Positions 1-9,966 are shown, counted from the stretch's first letter. The stretch is 64,000 nucleotides of DNA from Furfurilactobacillus milii (GCF_009863985.1 NZ_WEZT01000005.1:275917-339916), one strand, 5' to 3'. Notes: generated by a model not told the origin, from the sequence alone. Program-made: numbers and translations.

Positions 1-89
1 ACGAACTGTAAAAACAGTTTTATCTCCCGCCCTAATGAATTATTGTCAGCAACGAAACTTAAAACACCAATAGCAAAGACGAGTCGTAT

Positions 90-126
90 AAAAAATGTTC
101 AGTCCGTTTGAGACTGAACATTTTTT
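90..126. terminator. bidirectional Rho-independent terminator
   Basis: A perfect 15-bp stem, with A-run and T-run on its outer ends, closes a 7-nt loop (arms 90-104 and 112-126). It lies just beyond the stop of the minus-strand rRNA methyltransferase gene and can also end a plus-strand transcript entering from the left. In bases 1-73 one frame (frame 2) is open up to a TAG at 71-73, which could be the tail of a plus-strand gene, but 24 codons are too few to identify it. Confidence 0.8.
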
Positions 127-163
127 ATTAGCTGTTGAATTGATTTAACACTAAACCTGTTAA

Positions 164-1528
164 TTAATCAGTTTTCACTAGAAAACGTAGTCCTTTAGGG
201 TAACCGTTCTTAAGTGTCTGACCGACCACCTTGCCGAAACCAATACCGTTGCCGTTGATGGTCGCCAGTGTCCATCCGTTTTCAGTTGGTTCTTCTAATG
301 TCACGGTGTCACCGTGAACAAACTGTGCCCATTGAGCTTGAGTCAAAGCCACTGTTGGCCGATACTGATCCGGATGCGTGGCAAGTGCTAACGCAAACGC
401 TGGCTCAAACCGGTTCTTTTTTAACGTGCCCAGATGAAGACCAGGCCGCAACACCTTCAGTTTACCGAGATCTGGCGTTAACGCAGGAACAGCGTACAAT
501 TGAGCCCCAAATACGGTCAACGATTGCCCCGCCGTAATTGGTTGAGTAAAGTGTTGCTGCTCAAATGCCTGCCACAGCTTGACCTCGTTTGCGTCAGGCT
601 TTGGCAATCTCGCCGGTTTATGGGTGACATTTGTCTCACTCGAATGACGCATCAATTTAGCAATAAAGTGGCCTTCGCCATCCATATGATGGGGGAACAA
701 CCGGCCAGCTTTACTAAGTTCAGAATTATTATTGGCCCATTGCGGCCGAGCCGCTTCCAAACCAGGTAATTTCGGCAATGAAACCAGTTCAAAATCCGGG
801 AATGACTTCAATACCCACGCCATCATTTGCTCATCTTCCTCTGGTGCGAACGTGCACGTCGAATAGATGAGTTGGCCTCCTGGTCGTACCATCTTGACAG
901 CTTCAGTCAAAATTTCTCGCTGACGCGTAGCACACTCAAGCGGATAGTCAGGCGTCCAGTACTGAACTGCGTCTGGATCTTTACGAAACATGCCTTCTCC
1001 AGAACACGGTGCATCCACCACGACCTTATCAAAAAAGTTGGCTAACTGTTTTGAAAGATGAGCAGGCGTTTCGTTCAAAACAACTGCATTGGCAACACCA
1101 AAGCGTTCCATGTTTTCTGCTAACACGGCTGCACGTTTGGCAAAAATTTCATTTGTCATTAATAACCCTTGCTGTTGTAATCCGGCAGCAATTTGAGTTG
1201 ATTTGCCACCTGGTGCTGCACACAGGTCAAGAATCCGTTCTCCCGGCTGGGCATCCACCACTGCCCCAACATAAGTTGCAGAAGGTTCTTGGTTATAAAC
1301 CACTCCCGTCGTATGTGCAGGCGTATGACCACTAACATGACCGTAATAGCCTGTGGGAATCCCTGTAGGATCGCTTAATGAAACGTTTTCTGGAACCGCG
1401 TTAGCCTTTAGCGGATTGACACGAAAACCTTGGTGGATTGGCTGATCGAAGCTGGCTAAAAAGTCCTTGGCCTCGCTTTCATCCATTAATGTTGAATATT
1501 TCTCGGCAAAACCCGCCGGTAACTCCAT
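164..1528 (-). CDS. rsmF: RsmF/RsmB-type rRNA (cytosine-C5) methyltransferase, NOL1/NOP2/sun family
   Basis: Predicted SAM-dependent enzyme that methylates C5 of a cytosine in ribosomal RNA. The 454-residue protein has the SAM-binding loop LDLCAAPGGKST near residue 100, the catalytic PCSGEG motif near 173 and the STCTF motif near 221, which carry the two cysteines used by this family. A C-terminal PUA-like RNA-binding region of roughly 150 residues follows, as in the longer RsmF/YebU subgroup found in lactobacilli. The start ATG at 1528 is preceded by a GGAGGGAA ribosome binding site. It is transcribed alone and ends at the terminator at 90-126. The family is certain; the exact rRNA position modified cannot be read from sequence. 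Confidence 0.9.
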   Translation of the reverse strand: MELPAGFAEKYSTLMDESEAKDFLASFDQPIHQGFRVNPLKANAVPENVSLSDPTGIPTGYYGHVSGHTPAHTTGVVYNQEPSATYVGAVVDAQPGERILDLCAAPGGKSTQIAAGLQQQGLLMTNEIFAKRAAVLAENMERFGVANAVVLNETPAHLSKQLANFFDKVVVDAPCSGEGMFRKDPDAVQYWTPDYPLECATRQREILTEAVKMVRPGGQLIYSTCTFAPEEDEQMMAWVLKSFPDFELVSLPKLPGLEAARPQWANNNSELSKAGRLFPHHMDGEGHFIAKLMRHSSETNVTHKPARLPKPDANEVKLWQAFEQQHFTQPITAGQSLTVFGAQLYAVPALTPDLGKLKVLRPGLHLGTLKKNRFEPAFALALATHPDQYRPTVALTQAQWAQFVHGDTVTLEEPTENGWTLATINGNGIGFGKVVGQTLKNGYPKGLRFLVKTD

Positions 1529-1718
1529 TTTGTTCCCTCCATAACCGTTTTAAAACACTCGCATCAGTTTACACCGAAATCTTTAGTACGTCACGTCATC
1601 GCCATGAATCACAGGCTTACAGATGAGTTTCTTAGCAAACTTGCAGAACCCAAATGAATAAGGTAAATTAGAACGAAGATATTTTTGGACGAAAAAATCG
1701 TCTAAGGGAGATGAATTC

Positions 1719-2549
1719 GTGAACCGCAAGCTTATTGCCATCGATCTGGATGGTACAACCTTAAATAACCAATCTGCCATTTCACCGTTTACAAAACAGG
1801 TTTTACAAACAGCTGTTGCTAGTGGTCACATTGTTAGTATCGTCACTGGCCGGCCTTATCGTATCTCACGTCAATATTATGATGAACTCGGCTTGCATAG
1901 TGCAATGATCAATTTTAATGGCTCACTTGGGCATTTACCGCACCATCAATGGCAGCATGAGTACCAATACACCATTGATCGCGACATTGCATTAGATCTT
2001 CTGGCACATCAATCATCGCTTGGAATTGAGACGATTGCTGCCGGAAACAAAACAAATGTATGGGCCAATCATGCGAGTGATGGCACAATTGACTTTTTCC
2101 CAACCATTCTGCAACCACAACAAATTCTCAATGCACAAAACTTAACGACTGATCCAACTGCGCTCACCCTTTACTTCAGTGAACAACACCGTGACCAACT
2201 GATTCACAATATCACTGCCAGGTATGGCGATAACATTGATATGAATGTTTGGGGCGGTCGTTGGCCCGTATTAGAGGTCGCCCACAAAGGAGTTGAAAAA
2301 GCCACAGGTCTCGAGTTTTTAGCCCAGACCTATCACATTGACCGCAATGACATTATTGCATTTGGCGATGAAGGCAATGATCACGCAATGATTAGTTATG
2401 CCGGTTGGGGTGTTGCCATGGCTAACGGCATCGACGATCTTAAAGCTATCGCTCAGGATGTGACACCTTTAGACAACGATCATGACGGTTTGGCTCACTA
2501 CCTACTCGATTATCTCAATCTGCCAGTTGCCCTCGCGAAAGCTGAATAA
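1719..2549 (+). CDS. Cof-type HAD-superfamily phosphatase
   Basis: Cytoplasmic haloacid dehalogenase-like hydrolase of the Cof/YidA class, which dephosphorylates small sugar or cofactor phosphates using a catalytic aspartate. Motif I is AIDLDGTTLNN (residues 7-17), motif II is the IVTGRP segment near 41, and motif IV is GDEGNDHAMI near 219; a large C2-type cap lies between. At 276 residues it is the usual length. It starts with GTG at 1719, with AGGGAG about 8 nt upstream. It stands alone between the divergent methyltransferase and the small gene downstream. The substrate cannot be predicted. Confidence 0.9.
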   Translation: MNRKLIAIDLDGTTLNNQSAISPFTKQVLQTAVASGHIVSIVTGRPYRISRQYYDELGLHSAMINFNGSLGHLPHHQWQHEYQYTIDRDIALDLLAHQSSLGIETIAAGNKTNVWANHASDGTIDFFPTILQPQQILNAQNLTTDPTALTLYFSEQHRDQLIHNITARYGDNIDMNVWGGRWPVLEVAHKGVEKATGLEFLAQTYHIDRNDIIAFGDEGNDHAMISYAGWGVAMANGIDDLKAIAQDVTPLDNDHDGLAHYLLDYLNLPVALAKAE

Positions 2550-2616
2550 TTGCTTTTTGTTCTGCCTGCGAGCATGATGATGGTAATCATTTTTTACCTC
2601 AAAGGAGGTCTTGCTG

Positions 2617-2838
2617 ATGACTGAAGAACATGTTCTTTTCAATCCTGGTGATGCGATTGCCAATGCGCATGATTATAACGCGGTATATCAAAGCGCACAG
2701 ATATACAAGCATAAACACCCGCACGCCCTGTTTATTGTCTCAGAGACGGATGGTAAACCATACGTCCTGTTTGATAAAGTTGATCAAACAGATGATCCTA
2801 AGGATGGCAAACGTTACCGCGTTATTAAAAAAATGTAG
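2617..2838 (+). CDS. small hypothetical protein, 73 aa
   Basis: I do not recognise this protein. It is soluble, with no membrane segment or signal peptide, and alternates short beta-like stretches (ALFIVSE, PYVLFDKV) with charged turns. An excellent AAGGAGGT ribosome binding site at 2602-2609 sits 7 nt before ATG 2617, so that start is preferred over TTG 2611. The gene lies 67 nt after the Cof-type phosphatase and is followed by a terminator at 2873-2910, so the two may share a transcript. The strong start signal and closing terminator make it a credible gene; no function is proposed. Confidence 0.7.
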   Translation: MTEEHVLFNPGDAIANAHDYNAVYQSAQIYKHKHPHALFIVSETDGKPYVLFDKVDQTDDPKDGKRYRVIKKM

Positions 2839-2872
2839 GTTCCATTCAATACTAGCAATTAAATCACAATAT

Positions 2873-2910
2873 AAAAAAAGATGTTTCCACAAAAGGAAGC
2901 ATCTTTTTTT
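2873..2910. terminator. Rho-independent terminator after the 73-aa gene
   Basis: An A-run leads into a stem of about 11 bp (AAGATGTTTCC pairing with GGAAGCATCTT, one wobble) with a 6-nt loop, followed by seven T. It can act in both directions. Confidence 0.75.
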
Positions 2911-2937
2911 GATTTTTTAAATAAGAAAATCAGTAGT

Positions 2938-2970
2938 TGCATTATACACTTAAAGCAAATGTATAATGCA
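2938..2970. repeat. perfect 11-bp inverted repeat
   Basis: TGCATTATACA at 2938-2948 is perfectly inverted as TGTATAATGCA at 2960-2970, with 11 nt between. It sits 33 nt beyond the stop of the minus-strand EamA gene. No T-run follows on either side, so it is not a typical terminator; it may be a transcript-end hairpin or a protein-binding palindrome. Confidence 0.6.
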
Positions 2971-3002
2971 CTATCCTGCCAGAATAAGACATGTAGTCGC
3001 AA

Positions 3003-3905
3003 TCACGTTGCACTGCTACCCATTCTTTGTAACAGGTATACGGCTACAACCACCAGGATGGAACCAATCACTTCCATCACACTGATCTGCAGATGAAAGA
3101 AAATGATGCTCAGGATAAAAGTAACAACTGGCTGCAGCGCATCAACAATGCTAATTACCGCTGAAGGCGCAAAGTTTAAACTGTACAGCAATGAGGAGAA
3201 CGCGAAGATGGTGCCAACAAGAATAACAGCACTAATAGATAATACCAGCTTACCAGTAATGACCGGCGTGTGACTCCAAAATGGATGCCATAAGTTAAAT
3301 AGCACACCGCTGATAAACATCCCCCAGCCAAGGACTACAAATGGTGAATGTTTGGCAACGATTTCCCTTGGTAACACCACATAACATGCCGCCGTGACAC
3401 CTGCTAACACGCCCCAAATAATTGAGTTCATCGGTACCGCCAGAGAATGGATATTGCCCTTTGTGATTGCTAAGAAAACACCTACTAATGCAATGCCAAA
3501 CGCAATTAAGTCAGTTCTTAACGGCCGTTCATGTTTGAAGACTAAGGCCCCTAGCACAATAAACAGCGGACTTAAGTATTGCAAGATAGTGGCCGAAGCT
3601 GCATTACCAGTTTTAATACTCATGTAAAAGGTAAATAAGTTTGCCATTAGCCCAATCAGTGCATAGGCGAACAGCCAACCGATCAAGCGCCACGATTTAA
3701 ACAGGTCAAAAATGTGACGACCTTCGCGAAACCAACTAATTAAGAGCAAAATAACGCCGGCACCAAGCGTCCGCACCGATAAAAACCAGGTTGCTGGGAT
3801 ATTCTGTGTTTGAGAAATAAACTGCAAGATCGTGCCTGAAATCCCCCACATTGTGGAAGCAAAGGCTGCCCACAGAATACCCTTTGTGTAATTTTGAGTT
3901 TTCAT
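3003..3905 (-). CDS. EamA/DMT-family transporter
   Basis: Integral membrane protein of 300 residues with about ten hydrophobic segments arranged as two EamA repeats (roughly residues 8-140 and 155-292), typical of the drug/metabolite transporter superfamily. Members of this fold export amino acids, nucleosides or other small metabolites; the substrate here is unknown. The second half contains the family-typical proline-rich membrane turn (SIVDALQPVVTFI). ATG 3905 is preceded by a modest GAGGATTG ribosome binding site. The gene is alone between converging and divergent neighbours. Confidence 0.85.
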   Translation of the reverse strand: MKTQNYTKGILWAAFASTMWGISGTILQFISQTQNIPATWFLSVRTLGAGVILLLISWFREGRHIFDLFKSWRLIGWLFAYALIGLMANLFTFYMSIKTGNAASATILQYLSPLFIVLGALVFKHERPLRTDLIAFGIALVGVFLAITKGNIHSLAVPMNSIIWGVLAGVTAACYVVLPREIVAKHSPFVVLGWGMFISGVLFNLWHPFWSHTPVITGKLVLSISAVILVGTIFAFSSLLYSLNFAPSAVISIVDALQPVVTFILSIIFFHLQISVMEVIGSILVVVAVYLLQRMGSSAT

Positions 3906-4119
3906 GAATCAATCCTCTAACCTAATGTATATTTTTAACCGCCATCATTAACTTGATTGAACTCAATAAAATCCGTACTCCATTTTGCCCGTTTTTGGTA
4001 GTTTCAATCAAGGATGGATACTTCACAGTAAACTTTTTCTCGTCATTCTTGCCGTGTTAATACGTTTTAATAATTTACTGTTTTTACTATAGTTCAGCTT
4101 TCTTTTTATGAGAAAACGA

Positions 4120-5619
4120 TTAGTGTTCAAACGCTTGGGCGGCTTTAATGGCGACCTGCCAGCCATGATAAAGTTGATTACGTTTACCTTCCGCCATTTG
4201 TGGTTCGAACTGGTCGCCTGTCATATACAACCGACGTAACTCTTCTTGATCTTCCCAAAAGCCAATCGCTAGTCCAGCTAGGAAAGCTGCTCCAAGCGCT
4301 GTCGTTTCGTTAATCTTGGCACGTTTGATGGTTGTATTTAGAATGTCAGCTTGAAATTGCATCAAATAGTCATTCTTGGATGCACCACCATCCACATGCA
4401 ATGTGTCAATTTTCAAACCGGTGTCACCAGCCATTGTATCGACCACGTCGCGAGTTTGGTACGCAATTGCCTGCAATGTTGCCCGCACAAATTGTTCACG
4501 GGTTGTTCCACGTGTGAGTCCAAACACAGCGCCACGCAGTTCTTGATCCCAGTATGGCGCACCTAACCCTGTAAACGCCGGTACCACGTAAATATGATCA
4601 TCTGGATCCGCCGCCATGGCCATTGCTTCAGAATCCCCAGCGTCTTGAACCAGCTTCATTCCGTCTCGCAACCACTGAACCGCCGAACCAGCAACGAATA
4701 TTGATCCTTCAAGGGCATAAGTTACTTCACCATTTAAACCATAGGCAATGGTCGTTAGTAACCCCTTAGTTGATAATGTGGGTTGTTGACCAATGTTCAT
4801 AACAATAAAGGCACCAGTGCCATAAGTATTTTTGACGTTGCCTTTGTCAAAAGCTGTTTGACCAAAGAGTGCCGCTTGCTGATCGCCTGCGATACCACAA
4901 ATCGGCACCGACACACCTGACATGGTGTAATTTGCCGTATAGCCGTATATTTCGGACGAGCTTCGCACTTCAGGTAATAACTCAGCTGGAATATCAAAAG
5001 CCTTTAACAAATCGGCATCCCACTTCAAATCATGAATGTTGAACAGCATTGTCCGACTGGCGTTTGTATAGTCTGTCGCATGAACCTTACCACCAGTCAG
5101 CTTCCATAACAGCCATGTGTCGATGGTGCCAAACAGTAGGTCACCAGCTTCTGCGCGTTCACGACAACCTGGCACATTATCCAATAACCACTTGATTTTA
5201 GAAGCAGAAAAATAAGCATCTACCACAAGCCCCGTCTTTTGACGAATTGTCTCAGTCAACCCGGCCTGTTGCCATTGTTCTGTAATGCTGGTCGTCTGTT
5301 TTGACTGCCAAACGATGGCGTGATAAACGGGCTTTCCCGTTTTGCGGTCCCAAATAATGGTTGTTTCACGCTGGTTGGTAATCCCAATTCCACGGATTTT
5401 GTATGGAGCAAGGTGCGCCTGAATCAAGGCATCTGCCATCACTGATTGAACACTACTCCAGATTTCCTCGGGATCGTGTTCCACCCATCCCGGTTGCGGA
5501 AAGTATTGCGGAAACTCTTTCTGAGCTTTTCCTACAATCTGTCCTTGATGATTGAAAATCATGGCCCGACTACTAGTCGTTCCCTGGTCAATCGCCATCA
5601 TGTACTGCTCGTCGTTCAT
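4120..5619 (-). CDS. glpK: glycerol kinase
   Basis: ATP-dependent glycerol kinase making sn-glycerol 3-phosphate, an FGGY-family carbohydrate kinase. The N-terminus carries the phosphate-binding loop [11 protein letters not shown], and the family signature [18 protein letters not shown] lies near residue 398. At 499 residues it matches GlpK. The frame is open back to 5661, but ATG 5619 is chosen because GGAG lies 7 nt upstream and homologues begin just before the phosphate loop. The glycerol facilitator and glycerol-3-phosphate oxidase or dehydrogenase that often sit beside glpK are absent here; the upstream gene on the same strand is yitT-like, 86 nt away. Confidence 0.95.
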   Translation of the reverse strand: MNDEQYMMAIDQGTTSSRAMIFNHQGQIVGKAQKEFPQYFPQPGWVEHDPEEIWSSVQSVMADALIQAHLAPYKIRGIGITNQRETTIIWDRKTGKPVYHAIVWQSKQTTSITEQWQQAGLTETIRQKTGLVVDAYFSASKIKWLLDNVPGCRERAEAGDLLFGTIDTWLLWKLTGGKVHATDYTNASRTMLFNIHDLKWDADLLKAFDIPAELLPEVRSSSEIYGYTANYTMSGVSVPICGIAGDQQAALFGQTAFDKGNVKNTYGTGAFIVMNIGQQPTLSTKGLLTTIAYGLNGEVTYALEGSIFVAGSAVQWLRDGMKLVQDAGDSEAMAMAADPDDHIYVVPAFTGLGAPYWDQELRGAVFGLTRGTTREQFVRATLQAIAYQTRDVVDTMAGDTGLKIDTLHVDGGASKNDYLMQFQADILNTTIKRAKINETTALGAAFLAGLAIGFWEDQEELRRLYMTGDQFEPQMAEGKRNQLYHGWQVAIKAAQAFEH

Positions 5620-5705
5620 GTCGCAACTCCATTCATTGACAAGATTCGAATTTTTGAACACGTTCCACCAAACAAAGATAAGTTTAGCAAACTTTTAGGC
5701 ATCTG

Positions 5706-6596
5706 TTACCCCTGTTTTGACGATTGCCTCAATTCTGCCTGCTTATCTTCATCAAAAAAGTTGCCTGCAATATCAACCGTTGCAACCAGGTTCATAAAAC
5801 TGTCTGGATCTGTTTCCTTAACGGTCGTTCGCAAATCGTACAATTCATAACGTGAAATGACGATCATTAATGTTGAATTGTCACGATTCGAAAAGGCGCC
5901 ACGCGAGGGTAAAACAGTGACACCGCGAAAAAGGTGTTCTCGCAACGCCGCGATTAATTCATCCGGCCGGTTCGTCACAATAAGAGCAGTCATCTTCTGA
6001 TGACGTGTGTGAATTGTATCGACCATTCGTGAGGTTGCGTAGATAGTGATAATCGTAAATAGCGCATTTTCCCAACCGATGAAGAAACCGGCAACAGCAA
6101 TGATTCCGGAATTGAGCATCATCGTCAGTGTCCCTATTGAGCGGCCAGTCGTTTTTTGCAAAACCATGGCAATGATGTCCATGCCGCCGGTTGAAAATCC
6201 AAACCGAAATGGAAAACCAATGCCAATACCAGTCAAAATACCGCCAAACAATGCGTTTAGCAATGCATTATGAGACACACTCACCTCAGGAACTACAATT
6301 GCCAGCACGGATGTCACAATGGCGTTAGCAAAGCTCCAAGCCGTAAAACGTGGCCCAATTTTGCGCCATCCCATGATGCCAATCGGGAGGTTAAAAGCTA
6401 GAATAAACCAACCAGTTGAAATATCTGCACCAGTAAATTTAAGTCCCCAGTGCAATAACTGTGCAATCCCATTGAGTCCGCCAGCAAAAATGTTACTGGG
6501 GATCAGAAAAACATTCAACGCAACGGCACAGCATACGGCCGAAAATAATAAAATTACAATTTTGATAAACGGGTTTTCATCATTCCATCGTGTCAT
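5706..6596 (-). CDS. YitT-family membrane protein (DUF161 + DUF2179)
   Basis: Polytopic membrane protein of 296 residues. About five hydrophobic segments fill residues 8-185, including the YitT hallmark GGLNGIAQLL and the GFSTGGMDIIA segment, followed by a soluble C-terminal DUF2179 domain from about 205. The family is widespread in Firmicutes and its transport role is not established. ATG 6596 follows an AAAGGATCC ribosome binding site. glpK lies downstream on the same strand, so co-transcription is possible but there is no functional link visible. Confidence 0.9.
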   Translation of the reverse strand: MTRWNDENPFIKIVILLFSAVCCAVALNVFLIPSNIFAGGLNGIAQLLHWGLKFTGADISTGWFILAFNLPIGIMGWRKIGPRFTAWSFANAIVTSVLAIVVPEVSVSHNALLNALFGGILTGIGIGFPFRFGFSTGGMDIIAMVLQKTTGRSIGTLTMMLNSGIIAVAGFFIGWENALFTIITIYATSRMVDTIHTRHQKMTALIVTNRPDELIAALREHLFRGVTVLPSRGAFSNRDNSTLMIVISRYELYDLRTTVKETDPDSFMNLVATVDIAGNFFDEDKQAELRQSSKQG

Positions 6597-6857
6597 TTAG
6601 GGGATCCTTTCTTTTTGCTCTCAATGACCATAATTAAACCACAATCTTGACGTTTATGACCACAAGTTGAAACCAATTTGGCGGCTATCCTCACAAAAAT
6701 GTCATTCTTACAAACGTTTGATGAGAAAATGCGATGAAACCGCTTAAAATCGGTCACCTTTTCGCACCTGTTTTCTCTTTTCTGCTACAATTTATTCATT
6801 GTGTTTTTGTAATTTTATTCATAATGTTTCAGATTGATTGAAAGAGAGGCATCCTTG

Positions 6858-8288
6858 ATGCAAATAGATGACACCAGAAGACCATCGGCATGTACAAGTA
6901 TTTTAATTGGTCGTTCCGCCTCAACGGACGGTTCCGTGATGATCGGCCGTAATGAGGACAGCAAAGCTTCCTGGCCAAAGCACTTTGTCGTTCACCCAGC
7001 TCAAACCTTTAGTGAGACGCAACAGTTTAAGTCAAAGGATAATGGTTTTACGATGCCACTGCCGAAGACGGCAATGCGTTATACCGCGACTCCTGAATGG
7101 ACGACAAAGTATGGTCTTTTTGAGGAAGATGGTATTAATGAAGCAAATGTGGCCATGTCTGCGACGGAAAGTGCTTATTCTAACGCTCTCGTTCTGGCAG
7201 CTGACCCCTTAGTTGCTGATGGCATTCAGGAAGAGGCAATGGTTACCGTGGTGCTTCCATACGTTACCTCGGCTAGAGAAGGCGTTCAACGACTGGGTAA
7301 ATTAGTTGAAACTTATGGAACAGCAGAGACAAATGGTATTTTGTTCGCGGATTTACACGAAGCTTGGTATTTAGAGACTGGTGCCGGCCATCAATGGGTA
7401 GCACAGCGTATTCCAGATGATGGCTATGCAGTCGTTGCCAATCAGTTGGCCATTCAGCAAATCGATTTTACCGATCATGATAACTTTATGTTTGCTGATG
7501 GGATTGAGGACTTTGTCCAGCAGCATCACCTCAATCCTGATGCTAACGGTTTTAATTTTCGCCATATTTTTGGCACAACGGGTGTGAGTGATGAAATGTA
7601 CAACACGCCGCGCGTTTGGATCGGTCAAAAAATGTTTAATCCAGAAATTGATCAGTCACCAACCGATGAAGAATTGCCTTTTATTCGTTACGCTAGCAAA
7701 CGTCTTTCGGTTAACGACGCAGAAGCTTTTCTCAGTAATCATTACGAAGGCACCGAATACGATCCAGTTGGCCGCGAAGCAACGCACAAACACGCCTTTC
7801 GTCCGATTAGCTTAGCCAAAACACAAGAATCCCATGTCCTCCAGCTTCGGCCAAATGTGCCTGCAGTCATGGCTGGCGTTCAGTGGTTGGCGATGGGCGT
7901 TGCGGCTCAAAGTAATTATGTTCCCTTTTACACGGCCATCAACAGCACACCATTAGCCTATCAACGTGGACAAGGCAAGTACGCCGCCAACAGTGCTTAC
8001 TGGACGTTTAAGTTGGCTAGCGTGCTATTTGACGCTCATTATCGTCACTTTGAAACGCCTTATCATCAAGCTCAGCTTAAATTACAAGCAGATCTCGGCG
8101 CACACCTCTGCGAAAGCGATGCTAAAGCCCTCAAATTAAGCGGTGACGTATTGATTCAGTATCTGACTGATAGCAACGCCGAATGCGCCAAACAAGCTTT
8201 AGACACGTATACAAGCCTAATCAGCGATCTTATCACTAACAGCACTGATTTTTCGCCTCTAAACTTTAACACAGACGAAAATCTATAA
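6858..8288 (+). CDS. pepD: C69-family dipeptidase (PepD type)
   Basis: Cytoplasmic dipeptidase of the N-terminal nucleophile hydrolase superfamily, releasing amino acids from dipeptides. Cys12 in CTSILIG is the expected nucleophile, followed by the DGSVMIGRNED segment that shapes the active site; LETGAGHQWVA and the downstream YASKRLS region are also typical. ATG 6858 is preferred over the TTG at 6834 because GAGAGG lies 8 nt before it; this gives 476 residues, normal for PepD. The next gene, a YjeM-like amino-acid transporter, lies 65 nt downstream on the same strand, so the pair may form a peptide/amino-acid utilisation unit ending at the terminator at 9870-9936. Confidence 0.92.
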   Translation: MQIDDTRRPSACTSILIGRSASTDGSVMIGRNEDSKASWPKHFVVHPAQTFSETQQFKSKDNGFTMPLPKTAMRYTATPEWTTKYGLFEEDGINEANVAMSATESAYSNALVLAADPLVADGIQEEAMVTVVLPYVTSAREGVQRLGKLVETYGTAETNGILFADLHEAWYLETGAGHQWVAQRIPDDGYAVVANQLAIQQIDFTDHDNFMFADGIEDFVQQHHLNPDANGFNFRHIFGTTGVSDEMYNTPRVWIGQKMFNPEIDQSPTDEELPFIRYASKRLSVNDAEAFLSNHYEGTEYDPVGREATHKHAFRPISLAKTQESHVLQLRPNVPAVMAGVQWLAMGVAAQSNYVPFYTAINSTPLAYQRGQGKYAANSAYWTFKLASVLFDAHYRHFETPYHQAQLKLQADLGAHLCESDAKALKLSGDVLIQYLTDSNAECAKQALDTYTSLISDLITNSTDFSPLNFNTDENL

Positions 8289-8353
8289 AATATTACATTC
8301 ACACCAGTACGGGCGATTTTTCACTGGCAATGATATTGAGGAAGTAAATACAA

Positions 8354-9850
8354 ATGGAAAAGAAAAAGACCCTGTCACTTGGGGCATTAGTCTTAATGAT
8401 TTTCACCACTATTTTTGGTTTTGGGAACACTCCGGCAGCCTTTGAACAAATGGGCTACGGCGCAATCTTCTGGTATTTACTGGGCGCGCTGTTATTCTTT
8501 CTGCCCAGTGGTTTAATGTTCGCTGAATACGGTTCCTCGTTGAAGGAATCAAAGGGTGGCATTTATTCATGGTTGGATGCGTCCATCAGTGAAAAATGGT
8601 CCTTCATTGCAACCTTCATTTGGCTATCAGCATGGATCATCTGGCAAGTTATGATTTCGCAAAAAGTTTGGATCACTCTTTCAACCATCATTAGCGGTCA
8701 CGACACCACGAACAATTGGCATTTTCTAGGCTTGAACTCAACGCTAACAGTTGGCCTCCTTGCCTGTCTGTGGATCATTGCCATTACTTGGGCAGCTTCA
8801 CGTGGAATGTCCTTCATCGCTAAGGTTTCATCGGTTGGTGGCATTGCCATTATGGCGCTTAACGTGATTTTAGTGCTTGCTAGCCTCATCATTTTAATCG
8901 CTAATCATTTTACACTGGCCCAGCCAGTTAACCATTTATCCGACTTTGCCACTTCACCAAATCCACAATTCCAATCGCCCATTGCGATGATTAGCTTTGT
9001 CATTTATGCCATCTTTGCTTACGGTGGTTTGGAATCCATTGGTGGGGTCACTGACTCACTGGACAAACCTGAAAAAACATTTCCCCGGGGCATCTTGATT
9101 GGCACCATTGTTATTGGGATTAGCTACTCGCTTACCATCTTTTTATGGGGAATTTCAACCAACTGGAGTATGGTGATTGCCCACGGGAACGTTAATTTGG
9201 GTAACATTACTTATGTCTTAATGGAGAACCTAGGGGATATTCTTGGCCTCTCAATCGGTCTATCAGCTTCTAGTGCTCATATTTTGGGCGAGGTATTTTC
9301 ACGTTTTGCCGGAATTAGTATGTTCTTAGCTTATTTAGGCTCTTTCTTCGTCCTGATATACTCACCTCTAAAATCCTTTATTTTAGGTTCACCCAAAGAA
9401 CTTTGGCCTAAGAAAATGACCCGTTTGAACAAGCATGATATGCCAGAATTTGCGATGTGGATGCAAGCTACTGCAGTTGTCATCTTTATCGCAGGGATTT
9501 CATTAGTATCTGTGCTCACCCACAAAGATGCTAAATTCTTCTACAATGTGCTGACGTCAATGAGTAATGTGTCAACAACCTTGCCTTACCTCTTCTTGGT
9601 AGGTGCCTTTCCCTATTTCAAGAGAGAAGACCGTTCACGACCGTTTGTCGCTTACCATTCACATCGCTGGATGATGTTCGTTGTTACTGTTGTGATGGTA
9701 ACGTTAAGCATCGGAATTGGTTTCTCCATTCTGCAACCATTTTTGGAAAAGGACTGGGTGACTGCCATTGCGACTGTTGCCGGTCCACTGATTTTTGGAT
9801 GTATTGCCTGGGCTTTTTATGCAAACCGGGAACATCACACCACCGACTAA
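8354..9850 (+). CDS. yjeM: YjeM-like APC-superfamily amino-acid transporter
   Basis: Integral membrane antiporter of the amino acid-polyamine-organocation superfamily, closest by eye to the glutamate/GABA antiporter-like YjeM group. The first segment LMIFTTIFGFGNTPAAFEQ and the following GGIYSWLD motif are characteristic. About twelve hydrophobic segments span the 498 residues, with YAIFAYGGLESIGG near residue 220. An AGGAAG ribosome binding site precedes ATG 8354. It follows pepD and probably shares its transcript. The real substrate is not known. Confidence 0.88.
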   Translation: MEKKKTLSLGALVLMIFTTIFGFGNTPAAFEQMGYGAIFWYLLGALLFFLPSGLMFAEYGSSLKESKGGIYSWLDASISEKWSFIATFIWLSAWIIWQVMISQKVWITLSTIISGHDTTNNWHFLGLNSTLTVGLLACLWIIAITWAASRGMSFIAKVSSVGGIAIMALNVILVLASLIILIANHFTLAQPVNHLSDFATSPNPQFQSPIAMISFVIYAIFAYGGLESIGGVTDSLDKPEKTFPRGILIGTIVIGISYSLTIFLWGISTNWSMVIAHGNVNLGNITYVLMENLGDILGLSIGLSASSAHILGEVFSRFAGISMFLAYLGSFFVLIYSPLKSFILGSPKELWPKKMTRLNKHDMPEFAMWMQATAVVIFIAGISLVSVLTHKDAKFFYNVLTSMSNVSTTLPYLFLVGAFPYFKREDRSRPFVAYHSHRWMMFVVTVVMVTLSIGIGFSILQPFLEKDWVTAIATVAGPLIFGCIAWAFYANREHHTTD

Positions 9851-9869
9851 ACATTTTTAGTCAATAAAT

Positions 9870-9936
9870 AAAAACCACCATCATTGCCATTGGTATTGTC
9901 CTTTTCGACGTGCTAACGGTAATGCTGGTGGTTTTT
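9870..9936 (+). terminator. terminator after pepD-yjeM
   Basis: AAAAACCACCATCATTGCC at 9870-9888 pairs with GGTAATGCTGGTGGTTTTT at 9918-9936 (one mismatch and one wobble) across a loop of about 29 nt, ending in a T-run. Confidence 0.8.
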
Positions 9937-9966
9937 AGTATTTTTGAAAAGCAATAATTAAGCCAG

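Noticed and set aside
3394..3627. Plus-strand frames lying opposite the EamA gene, and many similar antisense frames elsewhere
   Set aside because: They mirror the codon pattern of the real gene on the other strand and lack start signals.
5649..5665. GAACACGTTC upstream of glpK as a possible cre or regulator site
   Set aside because: Too short a palindrome and three to four mismatches to cre.
6735..6748. TGAAACCGCTTAAA upstream of pepD resembles a CcpA cre site
   Set aside because: It has one mismatch in a conserved cre position and such matches are common by chance; position relative to a promoter could not be fixed.
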